A DNA stretch of 64,000 nt from positions 1 through 64,000 of the forward strand of contig JAUNNY010000001.1 of the NCBI GenBank assembly GCA_030531215.1. Reading direction: 5' to 3'. Every line of letters begins with the position of its first letter. Positions within the stretch are counted from its first letter, which is position 1. This stretch comes from Erysipelotrichaceae bacterium (GTDB lineage Bacteria > Bacillota_I > Bacilli_A > Erysipelotrichales > Erysipelotrichaceae). The notes under the pieces were generated by a model. The model saw nothing but the letters and a program-made list of their open reading frames with translations. It had not been told where the DNA came from and ran no database searches. This document shows positions 53,429 to 61,901 of this stretch, piece by piece. The position numbers and the translations under genes were made by a program.

Positions 53429-54412
53429 ATGAAAAAAGAAAAGATAATAGATGCAATGAATGATATTGATGATAAATATATTCAACAGGCTCATCAAGTC
53501 CAAAATAAAAAATCATTTTTTAGTTTTGATTTAGTTGGGAAGCTGGCTATAGCTGCTGTTTGTTTAGCGCTTATAGTTGCTGTTGTGCCAAGTATTATGC
53601 CTAAGATGGGCTCAAATAATGCTAAAGAGGAATATATTGAATCTTATGATGCCGTGGCTGATATGGAAATGGCCGAAGAAAACGGATATAGCGATATTGG
53701 AAGTGGTGATGCTGATTATATAACGAATGCCACAGATATTTATGAAAATAATAAAAAACTTATTGTTACAGGTAACTTAGCTGTTGAAACTGATGATTTT
53801 GATAACTATTTGAATTCCTTAAAAAACAAAGTTGAAAGTGTAGGTGGATATTTCCAAAGTAGTTCTATTGATATTTTCGATAATGAACAGCGCTATTACT
53901 ATGCAACTATCAGAATTCCTGCTCAAGAGTATAATAACTTCTTATCTAGTGTTAAAGAGAATGTTAATGTTACGAATTATAACGAATATGTTGATGATAT
54001 CACTGATACTTATACTGACTTAAAGGCTCGCCAAGAATCTTTGAAAGCTGAAGAAAATAAAATATTAGAGTTTTATGATCAAGCAACCAATATAGATGAA
54101 TTAATGGAAATTGAATCAAGGCTAACTGATATCAGATATGAGATAGATTATCTTGAATCAAGAATCAAGAATTATGATACCTTAACAAATTATTCAACGT
54201 TGAACATTAATATTAGCGAATCTAAAGTATATACAAAGAATGTGAATTTCTTTGAAAGATTAGGCTCACAATTTGTAAATGGTTTAAATAATTTTGCGAA
54301 CGTTATTCAAGATATTTTATTATCATTTGCGTATAATTTCTTACAGATCGTTCTTATTGTGATAGCTGTTGTAGTTATTATAAAAGTTGTCAAAAAGATT
54401 ATTAATAAATGA
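53429..54412 (+). CDS. Membrane DUF4349 protein, probable anti-sigma partner
   Basis: This 327-residue protein has a short cytoplasmic N-terminus, a membrane helix (about 38-58), an extracellular DUF4349 domain (about 115-285) with a long coiled coil (LKARQESLKAEENKILEFYDQATNIDELMEIESRLTDIRYEIDYLESR region) and a C-terminal helix (about 298-323). Such proteins follow ECF sigma genes in many Firmicutes and are thought to act as anti-sigma factors or envelope sensors. ATG 53429 is used; an earlier in-frame start would lie within the sigma gene. Confidence 0.82.
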   Translation: MKKEKIIDAMNDIDDKYIQQAHQVQNKKSFFSFDLVGKLAIAAVCLALIVAVVPSIMPKMGSNNAKEEYIESYDAVADMEMAEENGYSDIGSGDADYITNATDIYENNKKLIVTGNLAVETDDFDNYLNSLKNKVESVGGYFQSSSIDIFDNEQRYYYATIRIPAQEYNNFLSSVKENVNVTNYNEYVDDITDTYTDLKARQESLKAEENKILEFYDQATNIDELMEIESRLTDIRYEIDYLESRIKNYDTLTNYSTLNINISESKVYTKNVNFFERLGSQFVNGLNNFANVIQDILLSFAYNFLQIVLIVIAVVVIIKVVKKIINK

Positions 54413-54438
54413 TGATAATCCTTTGATAGAATAATATT

Positions 54439-55110
54439 ATGCTGGAAATCAAAGGGATTAGATTTGAAGTTGAAATAAATCAAAAACGTATAAAAAACAT
54501 CTATTTGAGGGTAGAAGACGACAAAGTGATTGTTAGTGCTCCTAAATATATGCAGACATACGAAATATATAATTTTATTGAATCGAAAAGAGATTGGATA
54601 TATAAAGTATATCAATACTATCAATATAAGAAACTTAACACTTTAAAATATAATGGTGGAGAGTCTTTCTATATCTTTGGTGAAAAATATAAACTAATTT
54701 ATAGTATAGGCAACAAGAATGTATCCATTACAGATAAAAGCATTTATTTAACATCTAAAAACTTTGATGATGGAATTAAATATCTTTATAAACATTTTGA
54801 AAGTTTATTATTAGAGAGAGCTAATGAATATCTTAATAAATATTTGTATATATTAAGAGATTATGGTTATGATAATGTACCTGATTTGAATATTAAGTTT
54901 TTAAAAGGCAAATGGGGTGTTTGTTACACTAGAAATAACAAAATAAATATTAGTTATTACATCCTTCATTATCCAAATGAATGTCTAGAATACATTGTTA
55001 TTCACGAACTTACGCACTTTATAATTCCTAATCATTCTAAACGTTTTTATGAGATTATAGAGCATAATATGCCTAATTATAAATTAGCAAACGAAAAACT
55101 AAAATTATGA
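54439..55110 (+). CDS. YgjP-like metallopeptidase
   Basis: This 223-residue protein is of the YgjP/DUF45 type, with the zinc motif HELTH (His189, Glu190, His193) and a third ligand region NHSKRFYEIIE. The N-terminal half is beta-rich. It is a predicted cytoplasmic metalloprotease of unclear target. The start follows an extended -10, TG-A-TAGAAT (54424-54432), by six bases with no ribosome-binding site, so a leaderless mRNA is likely. Confidence 0.88.
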   Translation: MLEIKGIRFEVEINQKRIKNIYLRVEDDKVIVSAPKYMQTYEIYNFIESKRDWIYKVYQYYQYKKLNTLKYNGGESFYIFGEKYKLIYSIGNKNVSITDKSIYLTSKNFDDGIKYLYKHFESLLLERANEYLNKYLYILRDYGYDNVPDLNIKFLKGKWGVCYTRNNKINISYYILHYPNECLEYIVIHELTHFIIPNHSKRFYEIIEHNMPNYKLANEKLKL

Positions 55111-55162
55111 AAATATTTACATTGTCTTTTTACTTGAAAGTGAGTATGTAAGCGGTTAAAAT
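55108..55162 (+). promoter_or_regulatory. Promoter with cre-like site and palindrome
   Basis: TTGAAA (55134-55139), 17 bases and TAAAAT (55157-55162) form a strong promoter. TGTAAGCGGTTAAA (55147-55160) differs at one position from the catabolite-responsive-element consensus TGWNANCGNTNWCA and overlaps the -10, so CcpA would repress. TGAAAATATTTACA (55108-55121), one base off the palindrome found at 18134 and 37537, lies 12 bases before the -35. Confidence 0.6.
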
Positions 55163-55168
55163 TAAAGT

Positions 55169-55303
55169 ATATAGGGGCAATTATTAATATGAAATTGAAC
55201 TATAAAAGCGAGAATACTGTCTTAGGGGTAAATTGCTCTTTACTTGCGTTTTTGCATATTAAATAACTTTTTAAAGTGAACAATTTGTAGTGTTCACTTT
55301 TTT
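55169..55303 (+). ncRNA. Structured leader or small RNA before the ankyrin/EF-G-2 genes
   Basis: The predicted transcript has GGGGCAATT (55174-55182) pairing with AATTGCTCT (55231-55239), an alternative GCGAG/CTTGC stem (55208-55212, 55243-55247), and an intrinsic terminator AAAGTGAACA/TGTTCACTTT (55273-55300) with a T tail. A 25-codon frame (55189-55266) with weak signals lies within. This fits an attenuating leader for the ankyrin operon, or a separate small RNA of about 135 bases. Confidence 0.5.
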
Positions 55304-55329
55304 ATTACTGTTTGATAAGGAGGATATGT

Positions 55330-56001
55330 ATGGATCAAACACTGAATGAAGTTTTATTCGATGCATGTTGCAATGGCGATCTAGCTAAAGTTAACGAATG
55401 TATTGAAAAAGGTGCCGATGTTAATTACTGCAATGGTGATGGAAGATCGATGCTTGCTAAAGCTTCTAAAAGAGGATATGAAGATATCGTTAAAAGATTA
55501 TTAGAAGCTGGTGCTGATGTTAGAACAAGAAACAAAGATAACGATACAGCATTGATGGGTGCTGCAAAGCATGGATATAGAGATATATGTGAACTGTTGA
55601 TTAATGCTGGTGCTGATGTAAACTCTCATGATAATGATGGTCGAAATGCCTTAATGAGAGCAGCGCTATTAGGAAAGATAGAAACAGTTGAACTATTAGT
55701 TGATTCAGGTGCAAATCTTAACGATATAGACAGTAAAGGAAGAACAGCTCTTATGGATGCTGTACTTGCCTTTAAGGTTGATGTTATTCATTACTTGTTA
55801 GCTAAAGGTGCTGATGTTAATAAACAAGATAATGAAGGTTGCACTTGTTTGATGAGAGCCGCTTATGGTGGTTATACTGATTTGGTTATTTATCTAGTTA
55901 ATAGAGGAGCAGATAAATATATCAAAGATAATGCTGGAAGAACTGCAGCTGACTACATTCCAAATGATGCAGGCAGCGAGCTTCAAAATACATTGAAATA
56001 A
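55330..56001 (+). CDS. Ankyrin-repeat protein
   Basis: This 223-residue protein is made of about six ankyrin repeats of 33 residues (each with G-A-D-V/N-x-x-D-x-x-G-x-T-A-L-M type turns), no signal peptide and no other domain. Ankyrin repeats bind other proteins. AAGGAGGAT precedes ATG 55330. The EF-G-2-like gene starts 16 bases after its stop, so the two may work together. Length and repeat regularity exclude a fragment. Confidence 0.93.
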   Translation: MDQTLNEVLFDACCNGDLAKVNECIEKGADVNYCNGDGRSMLAKASKRGYEDIVKRLLEAGADVRTRNKDNDTALMGAAKHGYRDICELLINAGADVNSHDNDGRNALMRAALLGKIETVELLVDSGANLNDIDSKGRTALMDAVLAFKVDVIHYLLAKGADVNKQDNEGCTCLMRAAYGGYTDLVIYLVNRGADKYIKDNAGRTAADYIPNDAGSELQNTLK

Positions 56002-56017
56002 AAAAAGGGGAAAGAAC

Positions 56018-58027
56018 ATGAAAGAATATTTATCAAAAGACATTAGAAACGTCGCTTTAGTAGGACACTCTGGTGCCGGCAAAACTGCTTTAGTAGAAGC
56101 TGCATTATATTTGACTAAAGCAATTGACCGTATGGGCAAAACAGTTGATGGTACTGCAGCTATGGACTTTGATCCAGAAGAAGCAAAGAGAGGTTTATCA
56201 GTATTTACCGCTTTAGCTCCAATCGAATGGAAAAATACAAAGATTAACTTTGTAGATACTCCAGGATATTTGGATTATGAAGGTGAAAAAGTATCTGGTT
56301 CTGCTATTGCTGATTTAATGATCATCGTAGTATCTGGCAAGGAAGGTATTGAATCTGGAACTGAATCTGCTGTTAAGTTAGCTAAGAAAAATGGTACTCC
56401 AGTTGCTTTCTTTATTAATAAGATTGATGATGAAAATTCTAGCTTTGAAAAGGTTGCTGAAGAATTAAAAGAAAAATTCGGTTCTTCAGTTGTTCCATTT
56501 ATTGTTCCAACAATGGATGGTCATAAGATGACTGGTGCTAGTAAAGTATTAGAAGATACTTCTAATCCATATTATGATCAAATAGCTGAAGCTATTGCTT
56601 CTGCAGATGATGCTTTGATGGATAAGTTCTTTGAAGGTGAACCATTCACTCCAGAAGAGACTGCAAAAGGTATGAAACTTGCTCTAGCAAATGGTGAAAT
56701 TAAACCAGTATTTGCAGGTAGTGCTATTAATTCACAAGGTATTGAGCAAATCTTAGATTTCATTAAAGAATTTGGACCAGTATATGCAGAAAAAGGTACA
56801 GTTAAGGCTATCGAAAGAGAAGTTAAGACTGATGATTCAGAAGCATTCTCTGCTTTGGTATTCAAGACTGTTGTAGACCCATTCGTAGGTAAAATCAGTT
56901 ATATCAAAGTTATGTCAGGTTGTTTAACTTCTGCTACTGCATTATATAATTCAAAGAAAGACCAAGCTGATAAAGCTGGCGGTATGTTTGTAATCTGTGG
57001 TAAACAGCAAACTCCAATTACTAAAGTATCTTGTGGTGATTTAGCTGCATTAACTAAATTAAATATTACTGAAACAAATGATACATTATCTACAAAAGAA
57101 AATAAGATTACATTTGAAGATATCGAATATCCTCGTCCAATGTTAGGATTAGCAATTTCTCCAAAGACAAAAGATGACGAAGACAAGATGTCTGATGCAT
57201 TAAAGAAAGTCTTAATTGAAGATAAATCATTGAATTTCGTAAGAAATGCTGAAACAGGTGAACAAGTATTATATGCTATCGGTGATCAACAAATCGATGT
57301 TGTTATGTCTAAGTTAAAATCTAGATATAAAGTTGAAATTGTTACAAAAGAACCTAAAGTTCAATATCGTGAGACTATCAGAGGCAAATCTGAAGTTCAA
57401 GGTAAATATAAGAAACAAAATGGTGGTGCTGGTCAATATGGTGATGTTTGGGTAAGATTTGAACCTAACCCAGATTCTGAAGAAATGGTATTCGCTGAAG
57501 AAGTATTCGGTGGTGCTGTTCCAAAGAACTTCTTCCCATCTGTTGAAGCTGGTCTACGTGGCTGTATGGCTAAGGGACCTCTAGCTGGATGTAAAGTTAT
57601 TAATGTTAAAGCTACATTATATGATGGTTCATACCATCCAGTAGATTCAAAACCAAATTCATTTGAAGCTGCAGCTAGATTAGCATTCAAGGCTGGTATT
57701 CCAAAGGCTAACCCAATTCTTCTAGAACCAATTGGTAAAGTAACAGTTATTTGTCCAGAAGAATATACAGGTGATATTATTGCCGACTGCACTAAGAGAC
57801 GTGGTATGATTGTTAACCAATCTGCAACTCCTGATGGTGATACATTAATTGAAGCAGAAGTACCAATGGCAGAAATGCTTAAGTACGCAACAGAACTTCG
57901 TTCAATGACAAAGGGCAGAGGTTCATACGTAATCGATTTCGATAGATATGAACAAGCTCCACAAAATGTTACTGAAAAGGTTGTAGCTGCTACTGCTGCT
58001 GAAAGAAAAGACGAAGACGAAGACTAA
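56018..58027 (+). CDS. EF-G-2-like translation GTPase
   Basis: This 669-residue GTPase has the five EF-G domains but differs from canonical EF-G in the key loops: G1 is GHSGAGKT (16-23), G3 is DTPGY (80-84) with Tyr where the catalytic His is expected, and G4 is NKID (133-136). These features match the EF-G-2 group (Thermus EF-G-2 has DAPGY). The C-terminus is short and acidic. It presumably acts on ribosomes, but not as the main translocase. AAAAGGGGA precedes the start; a terminator follows. Confidence 0.9.
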   Translation: MKEYLSKDIRNVALVGHSGAGKTALVEAALYLTKAIDRMGKTVDGTAAMDFDPEEAKRGLSVFTALAPIEWKNTKINFVDTPGYLDYEGEKVSGSAIADLMIIVVSGKEGIESGTESAVKLAKKNGTPVAFFINKIDDENSSFEKVAEELKEKFGSSVVPFIVPTMDGHKMTGASKVLEDTSNPYYDQIAEAIASADDALMDKFFEGEPFTPEETAKGMKLALANGEIKPVFAGSAINSQGIEQILDFIKEFGPVYAEKGTVKAIEREVKTDDSEAFSALVFKTVVDPFVGKISYIKVMSGCLTSATALYNSKKDQADKAGGMFVICGKQQTPITKVSCGDLAALTKLNITETNDTLSTKENKITFEDIEYPRPMLGLAISPKTKDDEDKMSDALKKVLIEDKSLNFVRNAETGEQVLYAIGDQQIDVVMSKLKSRYKVEIVTKEPKVQYRETIRGKSEVQGKYKKQNGGAGQYGDVWVRFEPNPDSEEMVFAEEVFGGAVPKNFFPSVEAGLRGCMAKGPLAGCKVINVKATLYDGSYHPVDSKPNSFEAAARLAFKAGIPKANPILLEPIGKVTVICPEEYTGDIIADCTKRRGMIVNQSATPDGDTLIEAEVPMAEMLKYATELRSMTKGRGSYVIDFDRYEQAPQNVTEKVVAATAAERKDEDED

Positions 58028-58042
58028 TTTAGAGTCAAAATT

Positions 58043-58080
58043 AAAAGCCAAATCGATTATATGTAGATTTGGCTTTTTAT
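58043..58080 (+). terminator. Terminator of the ankyrin/EF-G-2 genes
   Basis: A 12-bp stem AAAAGCCAAATC/GATTTGGCTTTT with an 11-base loop is followed by T. Confidence 0.9.
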
Positions 58081-58105
58081 ATGTTTATTTTAGAACCTTG
58101 TTATT

Positions 58106-58780
58106 TTAGTTTATATTTGCAATCTTATTTGCTTTATCAAAGAATATTTTAAAACTGTATTTATTAGCAATTAATAACGCTATTATTGCAGTTAAGATTC
58201 CACATACAACATCTATAAATAGATGTTGTTTTGTAAACAATGTTGATAAGTAAATAAGAAGTGAAATAATATCATTCAGTCTAGGTATACTTTTATTTAT
58301 TCCTTTTGCTTCATGGAGCATAATGCCACATAAAGTTGCCCAAATGCAATGAATACTAGGGCAAACATTAATTGGCTTATCAACCGTATAAATAAATAAT
58401 AATAATTTATCAAAGATATTTTTAGGTACAATTTCTGGTCTATTAGTACATGTTGGGAATAAAAAGAAACATATACCACAGAAAATATAGCAAATAAGTA
58501 GAGCAGTTAAATATTTATATCCAAGTTCATCGTTTTGTTTTGATAATATATATAAAGAAAAAATGCATTGAATAAATGCTGCAAAATACGCTATTACAAA
58601 TTGTGAAATAACAGGAATCTTGTCATCAATAGGCAAACTGACATCAATAAACGTTATATCCTTATATAAGAAAACTGGTAGAAAATACGCAACTAATCCG
58701 ATTGATATTGTTAAGATTGCTGGAATGATAAGTTTTTTATTAATCTTCAAAATACTATAAACTCCCCTCAATTTACACAC
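58106..58780 (-). CDS. PAP2-superfamily membrane phosphatase
   Basis: This 224-residue protein has about six helices and the PAP2-type CPSIHC (motif 2) and QHLFIDVVCG (motif 3) segments that hold the catalytic His residues; motif 1 may be the preceding RPEIVPK region. Such enzymes remove phosphate from lipids or undecaprenyl diphosphate at the membrane. The start is uncertain: GTG 58780 follows TAGAAT by seven bases (leaderless), while a TTG farther in has GAGGGGAG upstream. Confidence 0.75.
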   Translation of the reverse strand: MCKLRGVYSILKINKKLIIPAILTISIGLVAYFLPVFLYKDITFIDVSLPIDDKIPVISQFVIAYFAAFIQCIFSLYILSKQNDELGYKYLTALLICYIFCGICFFLFPTCTNRPEIVPKNIFDKLLLFIYTVDKPINVCPSIHCIWATLCGIMLHEAKGINKSIPRLNDIISLLIYLSTLFTKQHLFIDVVCGILTAIIALLIANKYSFKIFFDKANKIANIN

Positions 58781-58810
58781 TTTCTTTATTCTACACTAAT
58801 AAAGCCAAAT

Positions 58811-58848
58811 AAAAAACTATCTTTTTTTAATGTAGATAGTTTTTTATC
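58811..58848 (-). terminator. Terminator of htrA
   Basis: An ACTATCT/AGATAGT stem with flanking A and T runs lies just beyond the htrA stop on the minus strand. Confidence 0.85.
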
Positions 58849-58859
58849 GTTGTTTTTAG

Positions 58860-59960
58860 TTAATTAGCAGATTGTTGAAGTGTAACTTGGAATGTCATTG
58901 TATCAGTGTTTCTAAGAACTTTTACTTCTACAATATCGCCAACTGCTTTAGTATCTAGGAACTTTGATAAATCACCATAAGAGTTAACTTCTACGCCATC
59001 TATCGTAAGGATAACGTCATTAGGTAATATACCAGCTTCTTGTGCGCTTCCACCTTCAGTAACATCAGAAACAATTACACCACCTGTTTGCGAAACATAT
59101 TGAGTATAGACAGAAATACCTAAAGCCGCTCTGTCTTTTACATAACCATTTTCAATAAGTTCATTAACAATTCTTTTAACTGTGTTAGATGGAATCGCAT
59201 ATCCCATACCTTCAACTGTGGCAGATGAATATGCATTAGACATATCTTTGGCATTTACGATGCCAATTAAATTGCCATTGATATCAAATAAACCACCGCC
59301 TGAGTTTCCTTCGTTAACAGCAGCATTAGTTTGAATAACATTCATATAAACGCTGTTGATATAGATTTCTTTAGATAGGGCAGATACGATACCATTTGAA
59401 CACGATAGTCCTTCTCCTAAAGGATTACCAATAGCGATAGCATCTTGACCTAAGACTAATTGATCAGAATCCGCAAATGAAACATATTTTGCATTATCTA
59501 AATCAACTTTTAATACTGCTAAATCTGTTCTTGCGTCTTTACCGATAAGTTTTGCTTCCATTATTTCACCAGTAGAAAGTTTAATTTCTATTGCATCTTC
59601 ACTTGCGGCATTTTCGACAACGTGATTGTTTGTTACGATATAACCATCTTTAGAAATGATTACGCCTGAACCTTTTGCCATACCTGATGAAGTTTGATTT
59701 CCATAGAACCAGCTATAAGAAGTTGTTTCATACGTAACGGTAACTTCTACTACTGAATCATAAGTTTTTTCAATTGCTTTTACAAAATCTGTCTTTGCGC
59801 CTTCTGCATATTGTACTTCAGAAATAACATTATTTTCTGGTATGATATTTTGGTTTGGATGAGTTTTGTTGTAGAACTCCATCATTCCATAAGTTCCTAA
59901 TCCCGCACCTAACAAAGCTACAAGGAACACAACAAGTAAAGTTTTAAAATTTATTTTCAT
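58860..59960 (-). CDS. htrA: HtrA-like serine protease with PDZ domain
   Basis: This 366-residue membrane-anchored protease has one N-terminal helix (about 8-27), a trypsin-like domain with catalytic His113 (VTNNHVVE), Asp146 (ARTDLAVL) and Ser220 (NEGNSGGGLFD), and one PDZ domain (about 275-360). It degrades or refolds damaged envelope proteins outside the membrane. TGAGGTG lies five bases before the ATG. It stands alone. Confidence 0.95.
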   Translation of the reverse strand: MKINFKTLLVVFLVALLGAGLGTYGMMEFYNKTHPNQNIIPENNVISEVQYAEGAKTDFVKAIEKTYDSVVEVTVTYETTSYSWFYGNQTSSGMAKGSGVIISKDGYIVTNNHVVENAASEDAIEIKLSTGEIMEAKLIGKDARTDLAVLKVDLDNAKYVSFADSDQLVLGQDAIAIGNPLGEGLSCSNGIVSALSKEIYINSVYMNVIQTNAAVNEGNSGGGLFDINGNLIGIVNAKDMSNAYSSATVEGMGYAIPSNTVKRIVNELIENGYVKDRAALGISVYTQYVSQTGGVIVSDVTEGGSAQEAGILPNDVILTIDGVEVNSYGDLSKFLDTKAVGDIVEVKVLRNTDTMTFQVTLQQSAN

Positions 59961-60010
59961 TTCATCACCTCACCATCTATTATAATCTTATATGTGAAAA
60001 TAGGCTGAAA

Positions 60011-60039
60011 TTTACGTAAGTGGCAAAATGTAATATAAT
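60011..60039 (+). promoter_or_regulatory. Promoter giving a leaderless CPBP-protease mRNA
   Basis: TTTACG (60011-60016), 17 bases, TATAAT (60034-60039), which ends seven bases before ATG 60047; no ribosome-binding site. Confidence 0.65.
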
Positions 60040-60046
60040 TTAATAC

Positions 60047-60985
60047 ATGCCTAATAAAAAAGAGAAGATTATATCAAAAAAATATGCTAAAAGGAGTTTT
60101 GCATCTGTTGGTTTAGTCCTTATAATATATAGTTTATTAGTTTTGATATTGCCAATAGTGTTAGATTATCAATTAGAATTAACTAATTCTAATATTTTGA
60201 CTGATCCACTTTTATATTATGGAATTTATTTTGTTGATATTGTTTTAGGTTCTTTCATACCTTTCTTTTTATTAAAAGCACTTACTAAAGTTGAAAATAA
60301 AAAGATATTTAGAGCTGCTAAGATCACTTTTTCTGATTTGCTTATTCAGACAGTGGTATTTTTTGCGGTATGTATGTGTTTAATCTATGCTTCTAGTATG
60401 ATTTTAAATACTTTTGGTTATGAGGGAAGATTATTATCTAGTATCGGTTTAAACTTTGATGCTAGCAACTTGTCATATCACTTATATGTATTTATGTTGA
60501 TAGTTGTTACTCCGTTTATAGAAGAGTATGTATTTAGAGGAGTTTTACTTTCAAGTTTAGGTAGGTTTGGTAAACGATTTGCTTTAATTGCAAGTGCTGT
60601 GTTCTTTGCTTTAGCTCATAACACGATTGGTGAAATTCTTCCTGCATTTGCGATGGGTATTTTACTTGGCAAGATTACTTTGCGTTATAAATCAATTCAG
60701 CCTTCTATTATCATTCATATTCTTTTTAATGGTTTCTTATACCTATTGTGTATATTACCAAGCAAGGTTGCGACATATATGACTTATGGAATTGCAATCA
60801 TTAGCGTATTAGCTGCTTATTTAGTTTTAACCAAAAGATATAAAAAGATTACTGTACAAAAATTGCGCAGTAACGAATTAACTAATGTGTTATTTTATTC
60901 TAGACCAACAGTTATTATTTCTATCATCTTAATGATTGTTCATATTGTGATGATGTATTTAATTAATTTCAATATAATTTTCTAA
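60047..60985 (+). CDS. CPBP-family intramembrane metalloprotease
   Basis: This 312-residue protein has about eight helices and the CPBP (Abi/CAAX-like) motifs EEYVFRG (motif 1), a following H (ALAHNTIGE), and the C-terminal HILFNG. These place it with type II CAAX prenyl protease relatives, which in bacteria act in peptide maturation or self-immunity to bacteriocins. It stands alone here with a bidirectional terminator behind it. Confidence 0.88.
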   Translation: MPNKKEKIISKKYAKRSFASVGLVLIIYSLLVLILPIVLDYQLELTNSNILTDPLLYYGIYFVDIVLGSFIPFFLLKALTKVENKKIFRAAKITFSDLLIQTVVFFAVCMCLIYASSMILNTFGYEGRLLSSIGLNFDASNLSYHLYVFMLIVVTPFIEEYVFRGVLLSSLGRFGKRFALIASAVFFALAHNTIGEILPAFAMGILLGKITLRYKSIQPSIIIHILFNGFLYLLCILPSKVATYMTYGIAIISVLAAYLVLTKRYKKITVQKLRSNELTNVLFYSRPTVIISIILMIVHIVMMYLINFNIIF

Positions 60986-60987
60986 AC

Positions 60988-61014
60988 AAAAACACTTCAA
61001 TCGAAGTGTTTTTT
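60988..61014. terminator. Bidirectional terminator, CPBP gene / tRNA-Gln
   Basis: An AAAAACACTTC/GAAGTGTTTTT stem with loop AATC has T runs on both strands and serves the convergent genes. Confidence 0.88.
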
Positions 61015-61020
61015 ATTATT

Positions 61021-61096
61021 TGGCTGCGGATATTGGGTTCGAACCAATGAAATGGCGGATTCAGAGTCCGCTGCCTTACCGCTTGGCTAATCCGCA
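61021..61096 (-). tRNA. tRNA-Gln (anticodon CTG)
   Basis: On the minus strand the acceptor TGCGGAT pairs with ATCCGCA, the anticodon stem GCGGA/TCCGC holds loop CTCTGAA (anticodon CTG), the discriminator is G and CCA is encoded. It lies six bases after the rlmA stop, so it is probably processed from the same transcript. Confidence 0.96.
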
Positions 61097-61102
61097 ATCT
61101 GC

Positions 61103-61879
61103 TTATTCATTATATAACGAAAAGATATCAATCAAGAAATCGAAACTGACATCTAATTTATCAATACATTTTAATTTATCTTTATCAGCTTGCGATGTTG
61201 TGTGATAGTAGGGAGTCATCATAAATAGATTATTTAAATCCTCATTATTTAAACAAGCGCTACTTTTAACGTTAATTTCATTTTCAAGTTTTAATCCTTC
61301 TATTTCTATATCTTCTATTTCATTATGATAAGGATTATCATAGACGGCTTTTTTAAGTTCAAATAAGTGATTGACATTAGGTTTTACTAGTATAAATCTA
61401 CCATTATCTTTTAACAGCCTTTTTATTTCTTGTTTAGCAATTGGTGCAAAGATTGTGACTATTGTATCGATACTTTTATCTTCTAGCGGATTAGTAAAAA
61501 TATTATTTAACAAGTATAAGGTATTTTTATCTTTTTTAGCTGCAATCTTCAAACCTGTTTTGCTTAAGTCGACACCAACTTTATCCTTAGCTTTAAAAAA
61601 CGATGTGTAATAGCCTTCACCACAAGCTAAATCTAACAATTTATCATCTTCATTTATTAATTCATTTACAGCATCTCTTAAAAAACTGTAATATCCTTTA
61701 TGCAAAAAATCTCTTCGAGCATTGATCATTTCTTTTTCATCACCAGTATTTTGTGAATTCTTACAGTTTAGATTTAAATAACCTTCTTTAGCGATATCAA
61801 AACAATGTTTGTTTTCACAAACATAGCTTTTATCTACTTTTATTAATTCGTGTTTACAGATAGGACAAATTATTTTCAT
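61103..61879 (-). CDS. rlmA: 23S rRNA (guanine-N1)-methyltransferase RlmA
   Basis: This 258-residue methyltransferase has an N-terminal zinc finger (Cys5, Cys8, Cys21, His25/Cys26) and a SAM domain with LLDLACGEGYYTSFF (about 92-106). RlmA(II) enzymes methylate G748 in 23S rRNA near the macrolide site; RlmA(I) methylates G745. A longer in-frame start at 61951 is rejected because ATG 61879 begins right at the zinc finger and has a -10 TACAAT six bases upstream. tRNA-Gln follows. Confidence 0.9.
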   Translation of the reverse strand: MKIICPICKHELIKVDKSYVCENKHCFDIAKEGYLNLNCKNSQNTGDEKEMINARRDFLHKGYYSFLRDAVNELINEDDKLLDLACGEGYYTSFFKAKDKVGVDLSKTGLKIAAKKDKNTLYLLNNIFTNPLEDKSIDTIVTIFAPIAKQEIKRLLKDNGRFILVKPNVNHLFELKKAVYDNPYHNEIEDIEIEGLKLENEINVKSSACLNNEDLNNLFMMTPYYHTTSQADKDKLKCIDKLDVSFDFLIDIFSLYNE

Positions 61880-61901
61880 AAATATATTGTACAATGGAGA
61901 T
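61880..61901. promoter_or_regulatory. Symmetrical divergent promoter of rlmA and gmk
   Basis: The perfect palindrome ATTGTACAAT (61886-61895) holds one TACAAT -10 on each strand (61890-61895 plus, 61891-61886 minus). Each -10 ends exactly six bases before its start codon, so one 22-base spacer should give two leaderless mRNAs. Confidence 0.7.

Noticed and set aside
55189-55266. 25-codon frame as an independent gene
   Set aside because: Its ribosome-binding site is weak and lies in a predicted stem; at best it is a leader peptide, so it is not listed as a CDS.
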